Below the pieces are notes generated by a model that had not been told where the DNA came from, did no database searches, and saw only the letters and a program-made list of their open reading frames with translations. From assembly GCF_051622035.1 (NCBI RefSeq), contig NC_135357.1, positions 36,439,691 to 36,503,690 of the forward strand: DNA of 64,000 nucleotides. The letters run 5' to 3'. A program made the translations under genes and the position numbers. Below are positions 1-10,292 of this stretch, piece after piece. This stretch comes from Arctopsyche grandis (lineage: Eukaryota > Arthropoda > Insecta > Trichoptera > Hydropsychidae). Each line of letters begins with the position of its first letter. The stretch's first letter is position 1.

Positions 1-363
1 ATAAAATTAAACATATACAAAAACAAAAATTGGAAAATGCAAACATCATTCATATAAACATATATATTCTTCCTAATAAACACGATATATACTTCATTGA
101 ATTATCAAATAAAAAATTACAAATGAAATCAGCAAGTTGAAAAGAAAACAGTTAGTTATTTGGAAATTAATCATATTATTTTTATATACAATATATGTAC
201 CCATAAAAACACAAAAAATAAAATAAAAAAATAGGAAAACGCCCATCTATACATACACAGAAAACTTATATTTACATGTAAACACTACATTACTACAAAA
301 AAACAATACACACACACAAATTATAGAATCTAAAAATATACAATATGTACATACATTAAATTA
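1..363. other. AT-rich spacer, no gene seen
   Basis: Very AT-rich sequence with short A-runs and a small CA run near 309-318. No open frame of note, no RNA gene and no terminal repeat could be recognised. It lies just downstream of the MULE transposase end at 364, so it may hold the 3' part of that transposon, but I could not identify a terminal inverted repeat. Confidence 0.5.
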
Positions 364-1138
364 CTATTGCAAATTGGCTATTCGTCTTAAATATATTAAT
401 TTATCTCCTTCTTCATCATAGGAACGTGCAACTTGAGCAAGTTGCTCTTGTAGTTTTACGTATTTTCTTTTTTTTTGCTCTAATTGCCCCATTTTAAAGA
501 TGTGAAATTTGTGTTTGTGACATGAGATATCTCTTTCAAGCCCATTAAGTAATACCCACACACTCGGATGGCTGCAATGGAAAATCGAATTTAGGGCATT
601 ATGAAAACCCTCACACCAATTTGTTGTTTTTGGTTGATTTTCCAACGCAGCCTGGTACTGGTTCCACAAATTAATGGGAAATATAGCGGCCCTCCCAGTT
701 GGTCCTTCTATATATGTGGAGTAAAAATAATTTAGTATTTGGTTTAGTTTTTCTTCTGCTCCAAACGTAGAAGCCAACGTAACGAATACTGCCCCCTGAC
801 TTCGTGGCTTGGTACGCAAGCCAAGGCAGCCAACGATATTAATTTGAGTCTTATATTGATGTCGGATTCGTATTCATTTTTTAATCCCACGCTGTGTATT
901 TTTCTCAATATACTCTGGCATAGATGGAAGTAGCACCCCTTTACTTCCGAATTTTCAAAAGCACTTTGAGCCGCATTCATGCACGCTTTTACAAAATCTA
1001 CCAATATTTCTTTTGGCGCCAAATTTGGAAGCAGCTCTTTTAAAATCTGGAACATTTTTGCATATGTGTCTTCATTTTTTTTTGTAGAAGAAAGTATATG
1101 CACGGAGGATACGCATTGCCAACTTCTGCGTGCCATGT
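364..1138 (-). pseudogene. MULE transposase, C-terminal part
   Basis: Two overlapping frames cover the end of a MULE transposase. The upstream frame (about 744-1138) contains CYFHLCQSILRKI, the conserved CxxH-type block of MULE catalytic domains. The downstream frame (364-819) contains IEGPTGRAAIFPINLWNQY and NWCEGFHNALN, typical of the region after the DDE core, and a lysine-rich tail ending at 364. The change of frame near 780 means at least one frameshift. The 5' side is cut by the Tc1 element, with its TA target at 1138-1139. Confidence 0.75.
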
Positions 1139-1139
1139 A

Positions 1140-1165
1140 CAGTGAGCGACAAAAATAGGTACGCA
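1140..1165. repeat. Tc1 left terminal inverted repeat
   Basis: 26 bp starting CAGTGAGCGACAAAAATAGG; exact reverse complement of 2736-2761. Flanking TA at 1138-1139. Confidence 0.93.
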
Positions 1166-1455
1166 GTAGCAAAATTTCATTTTATTCGTATATATCGCAA
1201 TATTTTTCATTTAAAAGTTTCTGAAATCATGACTAGGATCATTAAGATAATAAAACAAGACAAATTATTAATTATATTGATGTATTTATTGAGATATTGG
1301 AATTATTTACGAAATGGACAAATTTGGGAAAAAAGTATTGGCAGTTCTTCGGGAGTTTTTAATTTAATTTAAAGCGGTTTTCACGGTATACATTTTTTAA
1401 ATGTTTCCTATTAATAATATATACATAAAACAATAATATATAAATAAAATAAAGC

Positions 1456-2554
1456 TTAATATTTAGTAATTCCCCCTTTGTTTTTGATTACTGCCTCAAT
1501 TCTTCTGGGCATAGAATAAAACAATTTTTTTATAACATTTGGGGAAATATCCTTTTCCCATGCCTCCGTTATTATGTTTTCCAGCTCTTGAAGCGTTTTT
1601 GGATTGCAGGCTTTTACTTTCCTCTTCAAAATCGCCCATAAATTTTCGATAATGTTCAGGTCTGGACTGTTCCCGGGCCAGGTAAGGGATTTAATTCCCA
1701 AACTTTCTTTATAATTGGTTATCTAAAACAAGTCGATGATATTTACCACATAAAAAAACAAATTAAAGATAGAAAAACGGTTTGATAACTTACAGAACGA
1801 GCCCGATATCAAGGTGCAGATTCGTCCTGAAATATTGGTTCAGCGACGAATTCTATGAGTGCTTCGATGGTGGGTAAAACACGTTCCCGTATCGTGTTTT
1901 CGTATTGGATGGCATTCATGGACCTTCGGACGAACTCTAGCGCCCTTATTCCATATCCTGTAATGCACCCCCATATCATGACATACGGGGAATGCTTCGC
2001 GGTCGCGAAACACAACTTGCGTGAAAACATACTCCACTTCTACGGCGAACTGTGGTCTTCCCATCTGATCCAATAAGATTCCAATTAGATTCATCTGAAA
2101 AAACCACCCTGTACCAGTCCTCTGATATCCAATTCTTCTTGTCCTTGGCCCATTTCAACTGCTTTTTCTTCATTGAAACCGCCAGAAGTGGCTTTTTCGC
2201 GAATTTGATCGCTCTAAACCCTAATTTATTCAGCTTCCTTTGGATCATACGGGTATGTACTGCTGTGGATGATGAAGTGTAAACCTCATCCCTGATTTTA
2301 GAAGCAGTAATAAATTGATCTTGAAGAGCAGCACGTTTTATGACACGATTTTCACGTTCCATCAATTTTTACTTCCTTCCAGATCCTGGAGCCCTTGTTA
2401 ATAATCCTGTATCACTGTATTTTTTGATGAATTTTCTCACAGAACCTTCACTGAACCCCACCCGACGAGCAATGTCTCGATACGCGATTCGCTCTTTCGT
2501 AAGAGCCAAAATTACCGCTTTTTCATCGGTCGACATTTGGCGTGCGGACGACAT
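1456..2554 (-). pseudogene. Tc1-like DD34E transposase, broken, with a short intron
   Basis: Read on the minus strand: an N-terminal paired-type helix-turn-helix (2369-2554; STDEKAVILALTKERIAYRDIARRVGFSEGSVRKF), a second DNA-binding half (about 2150-2365), the first catalytic Asp in VVFSDES, the second in IFQDESAP, and the Glu in SPDLNIIENLW followed by the usual C-terminus. The frame shifts near 2365 and again around 2000, and a stop follows ESAP. Between RARS and ITNYKES lies a 71-bp block (1723-1793) with consensus splice sites, GTAAGT and TTTTAG; removing it keeps frame. The protein joins target TA sites and is inactive here as written. Confidence 0.88.
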
Positions 2555-2735
2555 TTTTCCGATGCGATGCTATTGCAACCAAAGTTAACGCGAAACTAAA
2601 TAGGGAATTGACCATCAGCTTTGTAAATCTTTGAACCAACGGTTACACAGAGTTGTGTAAAAAAAAAAAGGTTGGGGTCTCATTGTTTACGGCAGGTAGA
2701 GAGGTTTGTTTCGCGCTGTTTGTCCGAAATCTATG

Positions 2736-2761
2736 TGCGTACCTATTTTTGTCGCTCACTG
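2736..2761. repeat. Tc1 right terminal inverted repeat
   Basis: 26 bp ending TTTTTGTCGCTCACTG; exact reverse complement of 1140-1165. Flanking TA at 2762-2763. Confidence 0.93.
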
Positions 2762-2763
2762 TA

Positions 2764-2990
2764 TATAGCTGGTAAAAGATTGCTGGAGCTTTATCAAAAG
2801 TGCCGTCTCCAAAAATGGTATCTTTGTTCAAGAGTTCCTTCAGCAAATCTTGATTACCAATTGCCAAAATTCTATTTTCATCTGCCTCTCCCGAATCGTG
2901 TAATATTAAGTGACTATATAACGCTGGAATATGAAAATTCGGTGTGGATGGGTTTGATAGATGACCCCGTATTCTATGGTTCGTCAGCCT
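2764..2990 (-). pseudogene. MULE transposase, middle part
   Basis: The minus frame reads DSGEADENRILAIGNQDLLKELL and then NKDTIFGDGTFDKAPAIFYQLYT. The GDGTF block holds the first catalytic Asp of MULE transposases. It is cut at the 3' side by the Tc1 insertion and at the 5' side by the LINE tail near 2996. Confidence 0.75.
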
Positions 2991-3098
2991 TCTCGATATT
3001 TATTTATTTATTTTATTTATTTATATATATTTAGCTATCAAGCTAATTTAAAAAATACATCTTAATTATTATACTTAACTCTAAAATTTATAATTAAC

Positions 3099-5924
3099 TT
3101 ATATGTACTGTCCCTCACAGAGGTGTCTCTTCGCACCTCGCAGGAATGCATCCATGTTTTTAGCAGACCTGACGTACTCAGGGAGGGCATTATACATGAG
3201 CACACCCCTGTGAAAAACACCCCCAGCCGTCTTATTCTTTCTTACTCTACTTACAACTAGTTTGTCCTTATTTCTAGTATAAAAACTATGTTTATCTCTA
3301 TTCCTTATTATATAATCATCAAAATACTTAGGTAATAACTTATGATCTAACTTATAAACAAAAGACAATGTACTAATATTTAGACTAATTCTAATACTCA
3401 TCCATCCTAATTCATCTAACATACTTCCAATACTCTTAAATCTACTCACATTCAAAATAGCTCTCATAGCTTTATTCTGTATTTTTTGCATTTTTTCTAA
3501 ATCTTGGCCACTAAACAAATTAAGCACAGTGGCACAATAAACCACATGTGGCAAGACAATTGAATTAAACACTAAAATTTTACTTTTTTTACTTAAAATA
3601 TTTCTTAATCTACATAATACACCAACTTTTCTAGCCATTTTTTTTATTATATAGTCAGCGTGCATTTTAAAATTTAGTCCTGAATCTATGTATACACCTA
3701 AGTATTTTATATTTTCAACTTTTTCAATTAACTTATCATCAATTCTAATTTCATTCAATATATTTTTATTTTTACCATTCAACCACATCATTTTTGTTTT
3801 ATTCACATTCATATTTAATTTATTTTCACACAACCAGTCATTCACATAATTTAATTCTATATTTAAAATCTCAGACATTACATCAACATTCTTTCCAATT
3901 ATATATATCAATGTATCATCTGCAAACAAATGTATTTTACACATCTTAATTACCTTAACAATATCGTTTATATATAGTATAAATAATAAGGGTCCCAATT
4001 TGGACCCTTGCGGCACTCCATGAGGTGTTACAAATTCAGAGGATAACACCTTATCAATTTTTACTCTTTGCCTTCTATTATTTAAGTATGATTGAAGCCA
4101 CTTTAATACTATACCATTTATTCCTAACTTATATAATTTTTGTAATAAAATATTCCTATCTACTGTCTCGAACGCTCGCTTAAAATCTAGAAAAACTGCT
4201 CCAACAACCATGCTAGATTCATCCATCGTCTCCATCCAATCAGAAACTACCAATTGGATAGCGGTTTCTGTTGAATGTTTCACTCTAAATCCAGACTGTT
4301 CCACAACCAAACAATCATTTATACTAATGAACTCTTTCAATTGAATCATAACGATTTCCTCCAGCATCTTCTCAACAATTGGTAACATATTGATGGGCCT
4401 CATTTCACTGGCTTTATGTGTGCCAGTAACCTTTGGTACCGGTACAATAGTAGACACCTTCCATGCATCCGGGACGGATCCCACTTCTAACGATTCATTT
4501 ATTAATTTCAGTAACTGAGGTCCAACCATGTCCCAAGTGTTGATTAAAATATCTAGAGTCAATCCATCCATACTAGAAACTGATTTCATACCCTTCAATA
4601 CACCATTTAATCCCCCCATTTCCACTAATTTAAACCTTTCAAACTTATTTAAACCCAAATTAATATCATCATTCACACTATTATGCCTTGTTTGTATTGA
4701 ATTAACTATATCATTCACACTATTGATGTAAAACTCATTCAATCTTTCAACCATATCCTCTTTATCATTATATACTACTCCCTCGACTTCTAATTCATTC
4801 AAAGAAACATTTTTTCCCCCGGAAATCAAAGTTTTAATTATTCGCCACATTTTTGTGGGATCTTTTTTTGCACCATCAATATTTCTTTCATGCCAATCCC
4901 TCTTCGCATTACGTAAAACATTCACACATTTATTCCTCTTTCTTTTATACTCTAACCAAGCCTTTTCTAATTGGATTCCATCCATAGCCTTAATAATTTT
5001 ATATCTTTTATAACTAACATTCTTATCAACTAAGCTTTCCTTTACTTCCTTGGTAAACCAAGGTTTCAGCTTATGCTTATGCATGATTCTAGTGGTTTTT
5101 ACGCATTTACTTTTAGAATATGTTATATTACGATACATTATCTCCCACATTTCATTCACACTATCACCATCCTTTCCCCATACACACTCCTTTAACAATT
5201 CATTCATCAATTGATAATCAATGTTTTCTCTTTCAGTCACCTGCATATTTTTAAGTCCTCCGTTACTAAACCGCTGTCCCAAAAACATGTTGACAATAGA
5301 ATGGTCTCCTATTTTCGGTACATCTTTCACCTCACACCGCAGATCCATTATATTTGTTATAACCAAATCAATGAGAGAGCTTGATAAATTATTCACTCTC
5401 GTTGCTTCCGTCACTTTTTGTTTAAAACCCAATTCATTTACCCAATTTCTCAACTTTTTTACATAAAATTCTTCTGTCTGTAACCAATTAAAATTCCAGT
5501 CACCAAACATAATTATATTTTTACTCACATCTATACTTCTTTCACTCAATTCTTCTAAAAATTTAAGAAATCTTCCACTTCTACCATTCGGAGAGCGGTA
5601 GATTACTAGCAAAAACACAGTAACTCCATTCACAAGCAGATCCACACCAATTGTCCAAAACTCACCATCAACCTTATTAACTATTACATTACCGTAACTT
5701 AAATCATCCCTTAAATACAATAGTACCCCACCCGTATGTCTAGAATTAGAGTCACATCTCAAAACACAATATCCATCTATATTCAGCTCAAAATCTTCAA
5801 AATCACTAGTTACATGCGTTTCACTTAAACCTATAAATAATGGTTTTTGACTTACAGTTAAACTCCAAACCTCATCCTTGTGAGCAAAAAAACTTTGTAC
5901 ATTTATACCGATACCTTTTGGTGG
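3099..5924 (-). CDS. LINE ORF2: endonuclease-reverse transcriptase
   Basis: The frame is open from the end of ORF1 and has no obvious early Met (the first residues read QPPKGIGINVQSFFAHKDE), so it is probably reached by reinitiation after ORF1. Order: APE-type endonuclease (LSETH; YRSPNGRSGRF; FGDWNFNW; IGDHSIV, the SDH-type motif as GDH), linker, then reverse transcriptase with FLDFKRAFETVD, GVPQGSKLGPLLFILYIND and the catalytic LFADDTLIY, and a C-terminal region with NKAMRAI. No break was seen over more than 900 codons. It nicks target DNA and copies its RNA by target-primed reverse transcription. Clade placement (CR1/L2/Daphne) is by motif impression only. Confidence 0.85.
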   Translation of the reverse strand, partial: PPKGIGINVQSFFAHKDEVWSLTVSQKPLFIGLSETHVTSDFEDFELNIDGYCVLRCDSNSRHTGGVLLYLRDDLSYGNVIVNKVDGEFWTIGVDLLVNGVTVFLLVIYRSPNGRSGRFLKFLEELSERSIDVSKNIIMFGDWNFNWLQTEEFYVKKLRNWVNELGFKQKVTEATRVNNLSSSLIDLVITNIMDLRCEVKDVPKIGDHSIVNMFLGQRFSNGGLKNMQVTERENIDYQLMNELLKECVWGKDGDSVNEMWEIMYRNITYSKSKCVKTTRIMHKHKLKPWFTKEVKESLVDKNVSYKRYKIIKAMDGIQLEKAWLEYKRKRNKCVNVLRNAKRDWHERNIDGAKKDPTKMWRIIKTLISGGKNVSLNELEVEGVVYNDKEDMVERLNEFYINSVNDIVNSIQTRHNSVNDDINLGLNKFERFKLVEMGGLNGVLKGMKSVSSMDGLTLDILINTWDMVGPQLLKLINESLEVGSVPDAWKVSTIVPVPKVTGTHKASEMRPINMLPIVEKMLEEIVMIQLKEFISINDCLVVEQSGFRVKHSTETAIQLVVSDWMETMDESSMVVGAVFLDFKRAFETVDRNILLQKLYKLGINGIVLKWLQSYLNNRRQRVKIDKVLSSEFVTPHGVPQGSKLGPLLFILYINDIVKVIKMCKIHLFADDTLIYIIGKNVDVMSEILNIELNYVNDWLCENKLNMNVNKTKMMWLNGKNKNILNEIRIDDKLIEKVENIKYLGVYIDSGLNFKMHADYIIKKMARKVGVLCRLRNILSKKSKILVFNSIVLPHVVYCATVLNLFSGQDLEKMQKIQNKAMRAILNVSRFKSIGSMLDELGWMSIRISLNISTLSFVYKLDHKLLPKYFDDYIIRNRDKHSFYTRNKDKLVVSRVRKNKTAGGVFHRGVLMYNALPEYVRSAKNMDAFLRGAKRHLCEGQYI

Positions 5925-5927
5925 TTG

Positions 5928-7007
5928 CTATATATTATTATACTTAATTCTATTTCTCATTAATTCTATATTTCTTTTATATACACTGCACTTAGTGTCC
6001 AACGGTCCGTGATTTGTGTTCAAATTTAATTTTAATTTATTATTACTTTTAAAGCAATTATTACATTTTATTATTTTATTGTTACATCCCTCGCTTTTGT
6101 GCCCTTCTTCTCCACATTTCGCACATGTCACCTTGTTTCTACAATCCACCGCTTTGTGATTAAATCCGTAACAATTTAGACATCTTAGAATATTAATTTC
6201 TTCAAAAACCCTACATCTATCCCAATTTATATTTACTTTTCCATCTTCAATAAATCTTTTAAATGTATTGCAATCTACTTCCACTATCGCATTATATTTA
6301 TTATTTTTTCTACTTTTCCATATTTTTAACACCTTCAGTTCACCGTCATTTATAACTTCTTGATTTTGATTCATCAAACACTCAGCCAACTGTTCACTTG
6401 TAAGTTCCTCCGACATATCTACAATTTTAATTTTGGGATTTTTTAATTCCCCTCTTTTAACATTATAATTCTCCCCTAATTTATTTTCTACTTCTTTTAT
6501 TAATTTAATACTATCCTGTGCACTGTTACACGTTACAGCAATGCCCCCTTTACCGATTTTTTTAACCCCTTGTATTCCTATTTTTAGTTCCTTGGGTTTT
6601 ATTAAATTTTTGCACTCTTCTTTTGTTTTGTCCGTTTCTTGAATTTTTTTCGGAACAATTATTGTTATGTCTTTATTATTTTTTTTAAGTGCATTTGCAT
6701 AACTTAAATTATTTTCATTCTTATTTACACTTTTTAAAATGTTTAGTTCACTGTTGGTTTTTATTATATTTATGTCTTTTTGTATATTGTTTTTCAAATT
6801 TTTAAATTCACTTCTTAATTCACATATTACATCCAAAAATTGTTCCTTATCATTATTTTCATTTTCACAAATATATTCAACTAATTTTTTTACTGATGTA
6901 ATTAAAAATGTCTTATTGTCATTTGATATACTGTTAGTTTTTGTGGTCAAAATGTCCATAATTTTTTTTTCAATTGTTATTACTTCACTTATGCGTTCTG
7001 ATGCCAT
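5928..7007 (-). CDS. LINE ORF1 protein with CCHC zinc knuckles
   Basis: 359 codons from ATG at 7007. Lysine/asparagine-rich with a likely coiled N-terminal half, an RNA-recognition-like middle (residues about 150-260), then cysteine knuckles: CLNCYGFNHKAVDC, CAKCGEEGHKSEGC and a following CNNC. Known of the family: ORF1 binds the element RNA in a particle with ORF2. The stop at 5928 lies directly against the start of the ORF2 frame. Confidence 0.82.
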   Translation of the reverse strand: MASERISEVITIEKKIMDILTTKTNSISNDNKTFLITSVKKLVEYICENENNDKEQFLDVICELRSEFKNLKNNIQKDINIIKTNSELNILKSVNKNENNLSYANALKKNNKDITIIVPKKIQETDKTKEECKNLIKPKELKIGIQGVKKIGKGGIAVTCNSAQDSIKLIKEVENKLGENYNVKRGELKNPKIKIVDMSEELTSEQLAECLMNQNQEVINDGELKVLKIWKSRKNNKYNAIVEVDCNTFKRFIEDGKVNINWDRCRVFEEINILRCLNCYGFNHKAVDCRNKVTCAKCGEEGHKSEGCNNKIIKCNNCFKSNNKLKLNLNTNHGPLDTKCSVYKRNIELMRNRIKYNNI

Positions 7008-7105
7008 TATTATACACTTAGAACGTACACATAATTATATATTACAAATTTATTTTTAATTTTTTAATTGTTACAATTTCGTTGCCCAAATCGCCACACA
7101 CGTAA

Positions 7106-7483
7106 TCAACGTCTGTACACGATCACGACAAGAACGATGGATGATTGTTTGGGTAGATGCGCTAAAACGTCGCTGCTCACGTCAATCAAATTTTGCCCAA
7201 TTACATTTCTGGTGCTAGCACTAACGTTGGTCACACTTTCAATCATTTTACTCATGATTATATTTGCTTGTGCTTTTTGGGGGCATGAATCATGGCAATG
7301 TGACGAAGGTCCTTCGGTAATAGTCAATCCATTTGTTTTAATTCTAGCGTTACATCGGAATGATTTTAATTCCTTACATCTCCATGTTATACCGCCTGTT
7401 TTTTCATTTGTAATGGACTTATAATATTCAAAGCCCATGTATGTCAATACGTCGTTTTTGCGCTGATTTTTGGAAAATTCCAT
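7106..7483 (-). pseudogene. MULE N-terminal FLYWCH zinc-finger part
   Basis: 125 codons from ATG at 7483. The pattern LTYMGFEYYKSI..TWRCKELKSFRCNARIKT...HCHD matches FLYWCH, with two Cys and two His as ligands. It is a DNA-binding domain found at the front of many insect MULE-type proteins. The rest of the protein is displaced by the LINE that ends near 7075. Confidence 0.75.
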
Positions 7484-7744
7484 GTTGATCTAAAACAAAT
7501 ATATAAATACATATATGATTTTGCGATCGGAAATAATTGTATTGTGTTCATTTAAAAAATCAAAAATACACAGATATTAAAATCGCCTGGATGCGCAGAA
7601 TCCGGGATTTACGGAAAACTATAATATAAAGACAGCAAATAGTGAATATTTCACAATTATATACATACATATGTAAAATTATGATATAAAACAAATAAAA
7701 ATGAATAACTTTTTATGTAAATGTTACTTAGATTACAAAAGATT

Positions 7745-8290
7745 TCAAAGATTAACAAAAAAACAAAAGACGGTCAAAAATTGAAAAAATATTTGACTAA
7801 AATATTCTTCTGCTTTGTATACGCCGTCTAAAACTTGTGAATTTATTTTTAATTTCGGTACTAATATGTCTCCATTTTGTACATCTACGGGTAATCTACA
7901 AGTTTGAATTGCTCCTGGTTCTATATTATACACAGCTGACATATAATTGGGTTTTAAAAGGAGAGGAATAACTGAATTCTTTGTTATAAGGATGTTTTCC
8001 GTTAACTTGATATCTGATTTCAATTCTTTTAACATATCTAATCCTATTAGTCCGTCAAAGTAATTGTGGAATTTGAATACGATTAACTTAAAGGGTTTTT
8101 CGTTTTGAAGTTCGAGAATAAATTTATAAGTCACTCTTTTATCTATAGAATGTTTATTGAATACTGTCATGATAGTGATACGTCGATTTTTTCTAAGTCA
8201 TCTTCGTAAACGTACTTCGGGTCGATAAATGATGCGCTATGTCAATTATGAATTTTAAGGGTGGGTAATTCGAATTTTTGATTTGAATGT
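7745..8290 (-). mobile_element. Ty3/Gypsy fossil fragment (aspartic protease region)
   Basis: A minus-strand frame (7745-8170) contains FHNYFDGLIGLDMLKELKSDI and later LPLLLKP-like text, which resembles the region just after the protease of insect Gypsy-group pol genes. No LTR and no reverse transcriptase follow. It is a short, broken, old scrap. The family call rests on this one block. Confidence 0.5.
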
Positions 8291-8531
8291 ACGGGAGCAA
8301 TTTGCCGTTATGGGTATTTACATTTATTTATTTATTTAACATATTAGCCACAGTGACATTACAGAGATCTCCAACGCGTTACTGTGGCCGGTCATTCAGT
8401 AATAATAACATGATAACAGTAATAATAACTTATAATAATAACAATATTAACACAACATCATTAAAATCATAAAATCATAAAAAAAAAACAGATAAAGTAA
8501 TAACAATCATTCATATTTATAATAGGCAAAA

Positions 8532-8960
8532 TCAACCACTGGCATTCCTCAACAACCACTCAACCAGATTAGTATATTTTATATTGAAGAGGTCAATTTC
8601 ACCAGAAATCCTGTTAAGCAGATATATCGCTCTAGATATAGGAGCCGTTGACAACATATTTGTGCGAGCCACAGGAGGAACAAACAAATCACGATTTCTC
8701 AAGTCCCTGAATTTACAAGGTGCATTAAACCTAAATTCCTTTAGAACCTGAGGATTGTGTATTATCCCATTCAACAGCTTAAAAAAGTGTCTTCCCAGTA
8801 ACATATTCCGACGAGACTCCAATGAGTTGAAACCTAACGCCCCTAATAGGAATGCACTAGGATATAGCCAAGGATAATAACCACACTGTTTCAAATAAAG
8901 ATATCTGAGAAACCGTTTTTGGATTCTCTCAATCTTCAATGAATGAGTTATGGAATACAA
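8532..8960 (-). pseudogene. LINE reverse-transcriptase protein, C-terminal end
   Basis: The frame contains KIERIQKRFLRYLYL, LLGALGFNSLESRR and MLLGRHFFKLLNG, the usual end of LINE ORF2 after the thumb. It is joined upstream directly to endonuclease sequence near 8950, across the internal deletion. Confidence 0.7.
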
Positions 8961-9303
8961 TACAGTTTCAACTTAAGCCATACACATTCACTTCCTTTCT
9001 CTAAACGATCAAGTCTCTCTATTGTAACATACTTGTTGCGTTTCACCGCTATTAAAACTCCTCCACCTCTCGTAGGTCTGTCCTTGCGGAAGATTGAGTA
9101 AGTTCCATCTAGCAATTCCGCATCATGCACAAGTCGTCAAGCCAGGTTTCCGTTAGTACCAGGATATCAGCACATTGTATAGCCGAGTTAGAATCTAATT
9201 CATCCAGTTTAGATTTAAGGCCTCGTACATTTTGATAGAAAATGCTTATATTATTGCCGATCATTTTCGACTTTCTCGGAAGAGGACGTGGGCATCTTTT
9301 CAC
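8961..9303 (-). pseudogene. LINE endonuclease, N-terminal part
   Basis: Two overlapping frames read IFYQNVRGLKSKLDEL, ILVLTETWLDD (the catalytic Glu block) and GGGVLIAVKRNK. This is an APE-type endonuclease start; the later catalytic blocks are missing. A frameshift occurs near 9120. Confidence 0.7.
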
Positions 9304-9424
9304 TTCTCCGAAAAAACCACTCCCTTATACCCGTTCCCTCCGGCCAAAATTCGGACACATTAATTTTTTTTAAATTATCCATATCCACAGTAATTTTGAA
9401 TGAAGTACTGAAAGAAGTATTTCT

Positions 9425-10292
9425 TTATTGATCTACTATAACGTTATTATGTCCCAGTTTATTTGACACATATTCTTTAACAGCCTCCACAGTACAATCG
9501 TTCGTAAGGTGGAAAATATGTAGATGCTTTCTAATTTTCGTCACTTGAAGATTGGCATGTGGTGCTCCTGAACCACGCATAAACGGTCTATTTCTAGGAG
9601 TTGAAGCCGAAAAATTAGTATTTGTAGCAGACACAGGAACCGAGTCATAATTAGGGTCTTGCCGATTCCGAGGGGTAGTAGAACGAGGTAGCGAGGGCCG
9701 CAAGGGTTGTGATGCTGCCAAAGGATCAGTAGAAGGCTGGTCCACATCGTGAGTGGATGGCACTGAAGCAGTATCAGACACAGGTTCCGAGCGTGGTAGC
9801 GAGGGCTGCGAAGGTCGTAACTGCGCCAAAGAACCAACTGTATCGTCAGTGATAGCTGCAGTAGAGACGGAAGCAGACACGACAGCAGACACAATGGCTG
9901 AGTCCGAACGGTCGATGAAGCAGTGTTTGACAGCTGATAACGTTGTTTACTACGTCTTGGCCGGCTATTGGTTGACGAAGTATTGCGCTGATTGGATGCA
10001 CGAGGCAAAGCAGGTGTAGGAGGCGGCGGAGAGAGTGCAGAGACAGATGGTGGTATTGTTGCGATCTTTCCAGCCTCAATTTGAGCAGCCAGAGAACTGA
10101 ATGAATCAGCAATGAACAGCTTACATCTACATAAGTACCCGATTGACTGGTTGAGGCTTGGTTTCGAAAATCCTTGTAGATCTCGTTTGTTAGTGTATGT
10201 TGATCTAAATGTATTTGTACATTGTAACGATTTATGTTAAACAACTCTTTATGAGTTTGGAAAATTTTTGTCTTGCCGCTAGAGGTATCCAT
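9425..10292 (-). pseudogene. LINE ORF1 remains
   Basis: Ser/Pro/Thr-rich text spread over several frames, ending with KHLHIFHLTNDCTVEAV and KEYVSNKLGH, a block seen in ORF1 proteins of CR1/L2-type elements. It starts MDTSSGKTKIFQTHKE at 10292. At least two frameshifts. Confidence 0.55.

Larger units (their letters stand above)
1140..2761 (-). mobile_element. Tc1-like DNA transposon with intact 26-bp TIRs and TA duplication
   Basis: The ends are perfect inverted repeats beginning CAGTGAGCGACAAAAATAGG (1140-1165 and 2736-2761), flanked on both sides by TA (1138-1139 and 2762-2763), the target duplication of Tc1/mariner elements. The element is 1,622 bp long and encodes a decayed DD34E transposase on the minus strand. 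It sits inside the MULE transposase: the MULE frame ends at ...IFYQLYT on one side and resumes at ...CVSSVHILSST on the other. Confidence 0.93.
2996..7075 (-). mobile_element. CR1/L2-like LINE, near full length
   Basis: Minus-strand LINE with two frames: ORF1 (5928-7007) with zinc knuckles, and ORF2 (3099 to about 5924) with endonuclease and reverse transcriptase. The 3' end is an AAAT-type tail (2996-3031 on the minus strand), as in CR1/L2/Jockey-group LINEs, rather than poly(A). Both frames look open, so the copy is young or little damaged. It lies inside the MULE transposon between the FLYWCH and catalytic parts. The 5' end is uncertain, between about 7060 and 7100, and I could not fix a target duplication. 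Confidence 0.82.
364..7483 (-). mobile_element. MULE-type DNA transposon with FLYWCH domain, split by two later insertions
   Basis: Three separated minus-strand pieces read as one transposase: an N-terminal FLYWCH zinc finger (7106-7483), a middle piece (about 2764-2990) and a C-terminal piece (364-1138). A second element of the same type at 36600-37600 has the same order of parts in one stretch, which supports this reading. A Tc1 element (1140-2761) and a CR1-like LINE (about 2996-7075) separate the pieces. Known of the family: insect MULE proteins often combine FLYWCH and MULE domains. The terminal inverted repeats were not found, so the outer ends are those of the coding remains only. Confidence 0.75.
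8317..10292 (-). mobile_element. Decayed LINE with internal deletion
   Basis: On the minus strand: ORF1 remains (9425-10292), the first third of an endonuclease (8961-9303), the very end of the reverse-transcriptase protein (8532-8960), a 3' untranslated stretch and an AAAT-type tail at about 8317-8340. The catalytic core of ORF2 is absent, so about 2 kb has been lost inside the copy. The style of ORF1 and tail suggests the CR1/Jockey group. Confidence 0.7.
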
